IMG/VR virus record: IMGVR_UViG_3300030390_000616
Location: 1 to 22,082 of that record
Length of the DNA stretch: 22,082 nucleotides
From: a virus
Direction: 5' to 3' (one strand)
The number at the start of each line of letters is the position of its first letter. Within the stretch, counting starts at the first letter, position 1. The translations under genes were made by a program, and so were the position numbers. This document shows positions 7,786 through 14,325 of this stretch, piece after piece. Below the pieces are notes generated by a model. That model made no database searches, was not told where the DNA came from, and was given only the letters and a program-made list of their open reading frames with translations.

Positions 7786-8157
7786 TTAAGCTGAGATGTT
7801 GTTAGCGAGAGAGATGTCCATTGCAATGATATTGCCTACTGCTCCAGCTTCTAAAGCTGTTCCGACAATTACGTCATTTGTAGTAGCGGCAATTACATGG
7901 CCTGATGCGTTAGTTGCAGCGTTGGCACCTAAAGTGATACCACCAGTACCTACTTCTACCATTACGACACCAGAGACTGTTACGGTGCAAGCGTTGGTAG
8001 CAGCCGCAGGTACAGTTAGTACGCCCAGCGGAGCTTCGCCAGCGCCACAGATTACAGCATTTGCATTAGCATCGTACTTTACCATTGCGAACTGGTCAGT
8101 GCTTAGGTCAGCACCAGCGAGAACTGTACGGTTGTCACGAGATTGGATGAAAGACAT
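7786..8157 (-). CDS. Capsid decoration (cement) protein, DUF2190-like
   Basis: A 123-residue, Ala/Val/Gly/Thr-rich protein immediately before the major capsid gene. The pattern LSTDQFAMVKYDANANAVI, then GEAPLGVLTVPAAATNA, then VTVSGVVMVEVGTGGITLGA, and a final beta segment with TALEAGAVGNIIAMDI, matches the small beta-barrel cement family (DUF2190-like): 'd.s..qy.aV..d..g.v..a...... G vl......g..v.v...G.v.v..g'. Such proteins bind the outer capsid as trimers and stabilise it. The ATG at 8157 has AAGGGGAA about 7 nt upstream and follows the scaffold stop by 3 nt. Confidence 0.87.
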   Translation of the reverse strand: MSFIQSRDNRTVLAGADLSTDQFAMVKYDANANAVICGAGEAPLGVLTVPAAATNACTVTVSGVVMVEVGTGGITLGANAATNASGHVIAATTNDVIVGTALEAGAVGNIIAMDISLANNISA

Positions 8158-8160
8158 TAT

Positions 8161-8994
8161 TTATTCCCCTTTATAGGATTTAGTGATGAGAGACTTGCCT
8201 TCTTCGGTCTTTGCTACAGCAGCATAAGCCTTTGCGAAGTCACTTTTCTTTAGTTGGTTGTCGTCCATGTAGGACTTTACGAGGGCATCTAGTTTGTCGG
8301 TAGGTGAAGTAAAATCACCGTCTACATCAGACTTACCAAATTCTTGCATGGAAGCGGCAAAAGCTGCATCAGCGGCCTTTAAGGTTTCCATAATTGCATC
8401 ATCTTCTGAGAAAGACTTCAGAAGGGTTTTTGCTGAACCAGTCTCAAAGTGTGGTAGGACTTCGCCTGCACTCTTGGTTAACTCAATGTCAGCCTTTTCT
8501 AATTCATGTTCGCGCTTAGAAACTTCAGCAGCTTCAAGTGCTTTCAGGACTGGGGCTGGAATGTCGCTCTTAGCAACCATCTCTCCGCTGATGTCCATCA
8601 TCTCTTCTTCCGCTTTCTTCTCAATCGACTCAGCACGAATAACGTAACCATTGTCGATCAATCCTTTGCGGAGGTGTTGGTTCTCCGTAGAAAGTCTGTC
8701 TATATCAGCCTTCATGGCATCAAAGTCAGGTTTTGGGGGCATCCCACCATCCTGAGCTGCTTCAACTTCAACAGCCTCTTCTTTGTACATATCCATAGCT
8801 TTCATAGCCATTTCACGGTCAACACCTTTTTCTGCCATGTATGCCTTAATTTTGGCTTCCATTTCTTCAGTCATTTTAGTAACTTCCTCTTCCGAGTTAT
8901 CACGCTTGAAGAGGCTAACCATTGCCTGAGCATTAGCAGGACGATCCACTAAGGATAGTTCTTCAAGGTGCAGTTTTGTTAGGAGATTGGGCAA
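8161..8994 (-). CDS. Scaffold-like protein with XkdF-type N-terminal motif
   Basis: A 277-residue acidic, Lys/Glu/Met-rich, mostly helical protein, as expected for an internal scaffold that shapes the procapsid and is removed by the protease. The start is TTG at 8994, supported by GAGGAG 8 nt upstream, which lies within the last codons of the protease gene; no ATG fits better. Residues 10-30 read LEELSLVDRPANAQAMVSLFK, near-identical to the linker found inside XkdF-type protease-scaffold polyproteins, so protease and scaffold seem to have been split here into two genes. Residues 40-75 and 92-160 are likely coiled coil. The C-terminal repeat-like helices (KLDALVKSYM; DFAKAYAAVAKTEEGK) could contact capsid subunits. 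The scaffold role is inferred. Confidence 0.75.
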   Translation of the reverse strand: MPNLLTKLHLEELSLVDRPANAQAMVSLFKRDNSEEEVTKMTEEMEAKIKAYMAEKGVDREMAMKAMDMYKEEAVEVEAAQDGGMPPKPDFDAMKADIDRLSTENQHLRKGLIDNGYVIRAESIEKKAEEEMMDISGEMVAKSDIPAPVLKALEAAEVSKREHELEKADIELTKSAGEVLPHFETGSAKTLLKSFSEDDAIMETLKAADAAFAASMQEFGKSDVDGDFTSPTDKLDALVKSYMDDNQLKKSDFAKAYAAVAKTEEGKSLITKSYKGE

Positions 8995-8995
8995 T

Positions 8996-9775
8996 TTATA
9001 GCTCCTCTTTTATAGCTCTTCCACCAATGGAAAACGCCGCTAGTTCACCCGACTTAACCATAGCCCAGACATCATCATCGAATACTTTGTAAGCAACGAT
9101 CCATCCTTCACGGTTAGACTGGATACCAAGAGAGTCACCGATTTCTTTAGTGACTGGAAGAGAGTGAACGACTACGCCTACTTGCTTCCCTGTGTGCATA
9201 GCCTTGCCAACTCGCACATGCTCCATAAATTCGTTAACGGCTTTGACTAGCGTGTCAGCCCCGATCATATCACCTTGGCGGTCTACTACAGGTTCACCAT
9301 CTTCAGTGATAACTGAGGCCCAGCCAAAGACCATACGTTGTTCTTCATCGACCTTAAGGATTTTACCTTCTATGCTCTTTGTCATGGTGTGTTCAAATCC
9401 GTTCTCTTGCAGGTCTAAGTGTTCTTGTAATGTATTTACCTTTATACTTTCTCCAGTCTCAGGGTTATACATCGTGTGAGGCTCGAAGTTCTCCTCAGTG
9501 TAAGCCTTTGTAAGACTAGTCACAGAGCTTGCACTCCACATACGACAAGACCAGTAGCCAGCAGTTGTCTTATCTTTCTTTGTGTCGCAGTTGTGCCTAG
9601 CTCTGAAGTTCGCTCTAGCTTTTGGGTTGTCTCTTCGGATGCTCATATTAGGGTCACCAAAAGCAACTCTCTTTACTCTGTCACCATCCTGTACAAACAC
9701 TTCAAACTTACTGCTTCCGCCTGTTGTACGTCTGGGCTTGTTAAGCGTTACTTGCTTACCTTGATACTCAGCCAT
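8996..9775 (-). CDS. Prohead protease, XkdF-type, with N-terminal DUF6321-like domain
   Basis: A 259-residue protein with two parts. Residues 5-80 contain QVTLNKPRRTTGGSSKFEVF, FGDPNMSIRRDNP and a Cys-rich patch (RARHNCDTKKDKTTAGYWSC). This resembles a small domain of unknown function (DUF6321-like, from memory) that is common in phage proteins. Residues 135-257 resemble the XkdF-type phage serine protease: VFGWASVITEDGEPVVDRQG (149-168), then conserved histidines at 194 and 204, and AFSIGG near the end with a candidate nucleophile Ser249. The role would be cleavage of scaffold and capsid during maturation. The ATG at 9775 has AGGAGGT, one of the strongest ribosome binding sites in the window. 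The gene abuts the scaffold gene. Catalytic residues are proposed from the family pattern. Confidence 0.83.
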   Translation of the reverse strand: MAEYQGKQVTLNKPRRTTGGSSKFEVFVQDGDRVKRVAFGDPNMSIRRDNPKARANFRARHNCDTKKDKTTAGYWSCRMWSASSVTSLTKAYTEENFEPHTMYNPETGESIKVNTLQEHLDLQENGFEHTMTKSIEGKILKVDEEQRMVFGWASVITEDGEPVVDRQGDMIGADTLVKAVNEFMEHVRVGKAMHTGKQVGVVVHSLPVTKEIGDSLGIQSNREGWIVAYKVFDDDVWAMVKSGELAAFSIGGRAIKEEL

Positions 9776-9786
9776 ATTACCTCCTG

Positions 9787-10110
9787 TTATCCTAATTCTT
9801 TGGTTATTACTAAGGGAAGTGAACCACTGTTAGGAAATGTCTCTATTGAACCGTTGCTGTATGTGACCTCAAACTGAACAGAGAACGTGCCAAAGGCATT
9901 CGTATCTGCTGCGACCCAATCGTACTGGACTACACCACCTGTAGCGTCAGTGATGTTCGTAGCGGCATCGACCTTTAGCACAGTGCCACCTAACGGCATT
10001 ACGTGTATCTTACAGGCTGCTCCAGTTAGATCAATTACTGCATTAGCTCCATCTCTAAGAGTTGCCTTTATAGAAGGTGACGTGTCATTCTGAGTGATGG
10101 TAAAAGCCAT
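9787..10110 (-). CDS. Small BppU-N-like beta-sandwich domain protein
   Basis: A 107-residue protein that looks like a single domain. The pattern FTITQNDTSPSIKATLRDG, NAVIDLTGAACKIHVMP, GGVVQYDWVAADTNAFGTFS then VQFEVTYSNGSIETFPN is that of the N-terminal domain of lactococcal-type baseplate upper proteins (BppU_N-like): 'kgDt.p.l...l.d..g.pvdLtga.v.f.m......v.y.w...dt...G.y...f.v.y.dG...tfP'. In other phages this domain anchors fibres or receptor-binding proteins. It starts at the ATG at 10110 with AAGGCGG upstream and follows the repeat protein by 1 nt, closing the appendage cassette. It may link the repeat fibre to the virion. Confidence 0.68.
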   Translation of the reverse strand: MAFTITQNDTSPSIKATLRDGANAVIDLTGAACKIHVMPLGGTVLKVDAATNITDATGGVVQYDWVAADTNAFGTFSVQFEVTYSNGSIETFPNSGSLPLVITKELG

Positions 10111-10111
10111 G

Positions 10112-12706
10112 TTAAGCCGCCTTATTGTTTTGATTTAGGACATTAGCTGTGTTAGATGAAACCCCTACGGAAGCCGTATTAGGATCGTCTACAATTACTG
10201 TGTTGCTTGATGCTCCCAGAACGCTAGAGTTAGGTTCTTCTACAGTCACAGTAGTTATTGTACTTTCTGTTACGAATACTGCTCGTCTCTGTGTTGGAAT
10301 TATAACTCTTGATGTGCCAACAACAGGGCTAGGAGTAACAATAGGTGTTGCAGAAAAACCAGAAACCTTTGATAATGTAGGGCTACCTATACTAGGGTTA
10401 GCTGTTACAATAAAGTCAGCTAGTATAATTACATTCTGGTCAAATGCTGGGGTGCCAACCCTAGGGTCACTCGTTACGACATCAGAGGCTTGCAGTAGAT
10501 TAACTTGATCTACGTTAGGGCTACCTACCAATGGAGATGGTACGATAATACTCGTTGCACTTAAGCCATTAAGTTGAACTAAGTTAGCTTCTTGAACTAC
10601 AGGGCTAGGAGTAGCTATAGGAGACGCTGTAAGGCCGCTCTGTTGACTAATAGCAGCCGTTGCTACTGAAGGTACACCTGAGACAATTGAGGACGCTGTG
10701 AGGGCTTGTTGTTGAGTTGCGGTTGGGTTGCCAAGGTTAGGGCTAGGGGTAATAATGTCATCAGCTAGTATCCCGTCACTCTCAGAGAAGGCGGCAGTGC
10801 CTACTAGGGCGCTTGGGGTTACGATACTGTCTGCTGTTAGAGTATTAGGTTGATCTACTGATGGTTGACCTAAGACTGGCTGAGGGGTAGCAACAAAAGA
10901 CGCTGTAAGATCGGCAACTGAGGCTATAACAACTGACCCTAAGACTGGGCTGGAGGTTATAATTGCGTCAGCTACGAGGCCGCTTAAGTGGACTAAGTTA
11001 GGTTCGCCTACAGTAGGTATGCCTGTAACTATGCTGTTCTTAGTTAGCTCATTGTTCTGACGTAAGATTGAGCTTGTGAATACAGAAGGTGCTGTAACAA
11101 TGCTGTCAGCAGACATTGGGCTAGCTTGATCTAGCTTTGAGCTACCAACTTGTGCCGGAGCTGTCGTAATGTTATCCGCTAGAAGGGCGTCATTCTCGAA
11201 CAGGCTAGGACTACCAAGAGTGGGGATACCCGTTTCAATGTCGCCTTTACCTAAATCAAAGATTTGAATAAGGTTAGGTTCACCTACAGCAGGAATACCT
11301 GTAGCTATGCTGTTCTTAGTTAGCCCATTGTTCTGACGTAAGGTAGGTTCTGCAACTAGGGGCTGACCTGTGACAATACTTACGACATTAAGCGCAATGT
11401 CTTGGGATATTGCTGGGCTGTTAGCAAAGGTTTGACCAGAAGTAATAATATCGGCTAGGAAACCATCGCCCTTAGCAAGTTCTGGGGTACCTACGATAGG
11501 AATGCCAGCTTCTATGCTATTCTTGCCTAAAGCATTAACTTGACCAAAGGCAGATGTGCCTACAATCGGGGCTGACGTAGTAATATTATTAGCTAGTAAA
11601 CCATCACCTTCGCTGAAAGGAGCGACACCAACTAATGCAGCAGAAGTAACAATTGCATCAGCAGTTAGTGCATTTTCTGTATCAAGCTTAGGGATTTCAA
11701 CAATGGCATTGCCAGTTAGGATGACATCAGCTTGAATTGCACTCTGAGAGGCTATAGCAGGCTCGCCTACAACAGGAACGCCTGTAACTATGGTTCCCTT
11801 GCCTAACTCATTGACTTGAGAAAGTACAGCAGCCGCTACTACAGCACTGGCAGTAGTAATTGCCTCAGCAGAAAGTATGCCTACCTGAGTAAACAGAGGC
11901 TCATCAGCGAAAGCCTTATCAGTAGTAATGCTGGCGGGTAATAGCTGACCAGAAGATGCTAGTGTAGGTTCACCAACAGTAGGACTTGCAGTCTCTATGT
12001 TGTTCTTAGTTAGCTCATTGTTCTGATCTAGCTTTGAGCTACCAACCAGAGGGCTTGGTGCAGTAATACTTGTTGCAAGTAGCTCTCCGTTAGTAACTAC
12101 TTCTGGAGTGCCTACGAGAGCAGAAGCAGTAACAATACTGTCTGCCAATATTCCATGAGCTTGTGTAGCTGTAGGCTGACCTAGCACAGGACTTGAGGTA
12201 ACTAGGTTTGTCGCTACAAAGTCATCTTTCTCAGCGAACTGAGGGCTTCCAGCAAGAGGGGAACCAGTCTGAATGTTGTCTGATGACAAGTCATTGCCTT
12301 GAGCAACAGATGTAGTTCCTACAGAAGCACTAGGAGTAACTATAGAGGATGCTGTTAGGTCTTGATCTTGGGCAGCACTAGGGCTACCTACAGAAGCACT
12401 AGGAGTAACTATAGAGGATGCTGTTAGGTCTTGATCTTGGGCAGCACTAGGGCTACCTGCAAAAGAGTTAGAAGTAACAATACTATCTGCTGATACGCTA
12501 TTGACTTGTTCAAAGGTAGGTTCTTTAACCTCACAATTGCCTGTAACAATAGCACTACCAGTTAAGTCAACCACAAATACAAGGCTAGGTTCACCTACAG
12601 CAGGGTTTGGCGTAGCAATGGGGTTAGCGGTAAGCATTACATCAGGGTCATCAAATAAACCCGTTCTGTCATCAAAGTTACCAGATAAACTATCAAATAA
12701 TGGCAT
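10112..12706 (-). CDS. Giant 23-residue-repeat structural protein (34 repeats)
   Basis: An 864-residue low-complexity protein with no recognisable enzyme domain. Residues 1-24 are a head segment (LFDSLSGNFDDRTGLFDDPD). Residues 25-806 are exactly 34 units of 23 residues with no insertion or deletion. The consensus is L-T-A-x-S-I-V-T-x-x-P-x-V-G-x-P-x-x-x-Q-x-x-x. Residues 807-864 form a tail with two 17-residue units (TVTVEEPNSSVLGASSN-like). There is no signal peptide or cysteine cluster. Similar repeats occur in uncharacterised phage and prophage proteins I recall. The repeat should form a long beta-strand or solenoid rod, so a fibre, spacer or adhesin is plausible. The ATG at 12706 has AGGAG 10 nt upstream. 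It follows a terminator-like hairpin, so expression may be partly uncoupled from the genes before it. Confidence 0.8.
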   Translation of the reverse strand: MPLFDSLSGNFDDRTGLFDDPDVMLTANPIATPNPAVGEPSLVFVVDLTGSAIVTGNCEVKEPTFEQVNSVSADSIVTSNSFAGSPSAAQDQDLTASSIVTPSASVGSPSAAQDQDLTASSIVTPSASVGTTSVAQGNDLSSDNIQTGSPLAGSPQFAEKDDFVATNLVTSSPVLGQPTATQAHGILADSIVTASALVGTPEVVTNGELLATSITAPSPLVGSSKLDQNNELTKNNIETASPTVGEPTLASSGQLLPASITTDKAFADEPLFTQVGILSAEAITTASAVVAAAVLSQVNELGKGTIVTGVPVVGEPAIASQSAIQADVILTGNAIVEIPKLDTENALTADAIVTSAALVGVAPFSEGDGLLANNITTSAPIVGTSAFGQVNALGKNSIEAGIPIVGTPELAKGDGFLADIITSGQTFANSPAISQDIALNVVSIVTGQPLVAEPTLRQNNGLTKNSIATGIPAVGEPNLIQIFDLGKGDIETGIPTLGSPSLFENDALLADNITTAPAQVGSSKLDQASPMSADSIVTAPSVFTSSILRQNNELTKNSIVTGIPTVGEPNLVHLSGLVADAIITSSPVLGSVVIASVADLTASFVATPQPVLGQPSVDQPNTLTADSIVTPSALVGTAAFSESDGILADDIITPSPNLGNPTATQQQALTASSIVSGVPSVATAAISQQSGLTASPIATPSPVVQEANLVQLNGLSATSIIVPSPLVGSPNVDQVNLLQASDVVTSDPRVGTPAFDQNVIILADFIVTANPSIGSPTLSKVSGFSATPIVTPSPVVGTSRVIIPTQRRAVFVTESTITTVTVEEPNSSVLGASSNTVIVDDPNTASVGVSSNTANVLNQNNKAA
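10289..12634 (-). repeat. 34 tandem 69-bp units, in frame, without indels
   Basis: The coding segment for residues 25-806 divides into 34 consecutive units of 69 bp, which equals 2346 bp exactly. Units diverge in sequence but keep length perfectly. Conserved positions are I6, T8, G14 and P16, with a hydrophobic residue at position 1. Units 4 and 5 are identical at most positions, and units 20 and 24 are close relatives 276 bp apart. Confidence 0.95.
12318..12455 (-). repeat. Perfect 69-bp tandem duplication
   Basis: Bases 12318-12386 and 12387-12455 are identical at all 69 positions, encoding two copies of SPSAAQDQDLTASSIVTPSA and the following three residues. Neighbouring units have diverged widely, so this copy was made recently by unequal crossing-over or slippage. 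Confidence 0.95.
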
Positions 12707-12735
12707 TATACATAGTCTCCTAGTCCCAAGGTAGT

Positions 12736-12769
12736 AAAAAGGTTACTCTGAGCATAACCCAGAGTAACC
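12736..12769 (-). terminator. Rho-independent terminator between the 124-residue gene and the repeat protein gene
   Basis: On the minus strand GGTTACTCTG (12769-12760), a 9-nt loop and CAGAGTAACC (12750-12741) form a perfect 10-bp stem, followed directly by TTTTT (12740-12736). It lies 14 nt after the stop codon of the preceding gene. This is the cleanest intrinsic terminator in the window. I see no convincing promoter between it and the next gene, so some read-through must occur. Confidence 0.82.
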
Positions 12770-12783
12770 GTATTTTATTTAGC

Positions 12784-13158
12784 TTATACTGGGTCAGGGA
12801 TACCGACTGTAAATGAGCCAAGTGTAAAAGTGTTGCCGTTTGTTACGGCTTGGCCGTTTGTAAGAGTGTTAGCTGCAAGAAGTACACTTCCTGTAGTATT
12901 CAGTAGGGCGTAGTGCGAGGCTGTGCCTGTCCCCGTAACTGAACCATCTGTAATTGCAGCTATAGTCACCTCTCGACCGCCACCAGCACGATCCGATGGG
13001 GGGCCGATTGAAAGGCTAGTGCTGTCACCTAAAGCGTAGGTCACGTTAGCTTCGGCAAATGTAGTTGCCTGCTGAGAAGTAATTACGATCTTGTTTGCGT
13101 CATTATCAAGGGTATCAAGTCCCTGATCGAACACTGCGTTGTCTAGAAATGCAGCCAT
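12784..13158 (-). CDS. Small conserved phage structural-type protein
   Basis: A 124-residue protein starting FLDNAVFDQGLDTLDNDANK, followed by KIVITSQQATTFAEANVT, then GREVTIAAITDGSVTGTGTA, SHYALLNTTGSVLLAANTLT and a last strand FTLGSFTVGIPDP. I recognise this as a common small phage protein found among minor structural and fibre genes ('afLDn.l...ln.l...a.ki.lcs..PttyaeA......G...t.tG.ath.Alvd......l......vt.Gntft...f.igipdp'). Its function has not been established to my knowledge. The mostly beta pattern could suit a trimeric capping or linker domain. The ATG at 13158 has TAAGGAG at 8 nt. It is followed by a strong terminator. Confidence 0.75.
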   Translation of the reverse strand: MAAFLDNAVFDQGLDTLDNDANKIVITSQQATTFAEANVTYALGDSTSLSIGPPSDRAGGGREVTIAAITDGSVTGTGTASHYALLNTTGSVLLAANTLTNGQAVTNGNTFTLGSFTVGIPDPV

Positions 13159-13175
13159 TGCTATAGCTCCTTAAA

Positions 13176-14315
13176 TTATGTTAAGTTTGTTGTGTGCGGC
13201 ACTAAGATAGAAGAGTTCTTAACACCATTATTGATGATTTCTAGTGATGAATTAACTGTCTCATCTAAGACAGTACAACCAGCAGCACTATTATCAGTTA
13301 CTTCGGAAATACCACGAATACCTATCTCACCACCTGTGCATGTTGAGTCTATTACGACACGACCAGAAGAAAAGTCTAATGTGATAGCACCACCACCAGA
13401 GTAGTTAGTTATCTTTAAACCACCAGAGTAATTACGTAGGGCTAGAGAGTTTCCTGATCCACCCATGTCAATCGTAACTAGTTGGCTGTCTGAGATACCA
13501 GCAGTTCCTGACCAACAGTTAATTATGTTAGCTTGTGCAGTGCCAGCAACGGAAATAGTTCCTGTTAATGAACACTCTTGTAAAATACCGTTGACGTAGC
13601 TTACGTTACTTACGGTACAATTCCTAAAGATGTTGTTGCCATCAAGGATTCCTGAAACCGTAAGGTTCTCAAAGCCACAGTCGGTTACGTCAGCACCTGT
13701 TCTAAGCTGTAGGGTATCAACTGTTGCGTTATCCCCAGCGAAAACCTTACCTTGAGCATTAGCGCCTGATAGTAGCGTAGCGGATGTAGCAAGTTGGATA
13801 CGACGAATACCTAGTTTGTTAGCTAGAGTAATCGCATCAGGGAAGTTATCTACTGGAGTAGCGCGAGTACCAACGGGAATAGCTGTACCTGCTTGACCAG
13901 AGGTGGAAAACACCACTTGTCCCTGATACGCAGCAGTAAGAAGCGTTGAGAGGTCTTGTAGGCCAGCAGAGTTAGCTGAACGTACAGAAACTTGGTTCAC
14001 GTTAACTACGTCTGCAATGTTTGAGTTAGCACCAGCTAAGTTAACAGCGTATTGACCATCTTCAAACGTAACTGTGTAGCCATTAATCATCTCAATAACA
14101 CTAGCCAAAACAACGCCACCAACTGTGACTGATGGGTTACGAATGTGAGTGTCAGGGTTAGGTATCCCAACAATAGTGGCTAAGATAGCCTTGAGGTCTA
14201 AGCGAAACTGGTCGATGCTCAACTGTCTTATCTCAGTGGGTGTTGACTGAATTAATGTCATGTCAGCGCGTGGTACAGAGATGATCTTAGTTGAAAAGTC
14301 TATAGTAGTAGCCAT
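13176..14315 (-). CDS. Beta-helix-like appendage / fibre protein
   Basis: A 379-residue protein in the appendage cassette. The N-terminal 120 residues (TIDFSTKIISVPRADMTLIQ, then TEIRQLSIDQFRLDL, EMINGYTVTFEDGQYAVNL, ANSNIADVVNVNQVSVRSAN) match a conserved phage virion-attachment domain I recall from fibre proteins and prophages. From about 150 on comes a 'P-V-x-x-F-x-D-A-I-x-L-A-x-K-L-G-I-R-R-I' motif, which often precedes parallel beta-helices. Then there are short repeating strands (CGFENLTVSGILDG, NNIFRNCTVSNVSYVNG, LQECSLTGTISVAG) typical of right-handed beta-helix turns. The C-terminus is Gly/Ser/Asn-rich. No glycosidase or lyase motif was identified. The ATG at 14315 has AAGGAG 7 nt upstream. 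A role in host binding is inferred. Confidence 0.78.
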   Translation of the reverse strand: MATTIDFSTKIISVPRADMTLIQSTPTEIRQLSIDQFRLDLKAILATIVGIPNPDTHIRNPSVTVGGVVLASVIEMINGYTVTFEDGQYAVNLAGANSNIADVVNVNQVSVRSANSAGLQDLSTLLTAAYQGQVVFSTSGQAGTAIPVGTRATPVDNFPDAITLANKLGIRRIQLATSATLLSGANAQGKVFAGDNATVDTLQLRTGADVTDCGFENLTVSGILDGNNIFRNCTVSNVSYVNGILQECSLTGTISVAGTAQANIINCWSGTAGISDSQLVTIDMGGSGNSLALRNYSGGLKITNYSGGGAITLDFSSGRVVIDSTCTGGEIGIRGISEVTDNSAAGCTVLDETVNSSLEIINNGVKNSSILVPHTTNLT

Positions 14316-14325
14316 TCTGCACTCC

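Noticed and set aside
7796-8176. 126-codon plus-strand reading frame opposite the decoration gene
   Set aside because: It mirrors a well-supported minus-strand gene and has low-complexity translated sequence; no independent evidence.
8506-8952. 148-codon plus-strand reading frame opposite the scaffold gene
   Set aside because: Phe/His/Ser-rich translation is the typical shadow of a Lys/Glu-rich gene on the other strand.
10289-12634. Regular 69-bp repeats that could be mistaken for a CRISPR array or satellite DNA
   Set aside because: The units are contiguous with no spacers, diverged, and keep one open frame over 2.3 kb, so this is a protein repeat.
12693-12713. Upstream ATG (12713) with closer spacing to AGGAG before the repeat protein gene
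   Set aside because: It opens a frame of only six codons (MYNAII) and is out of frame with the repeat protein.
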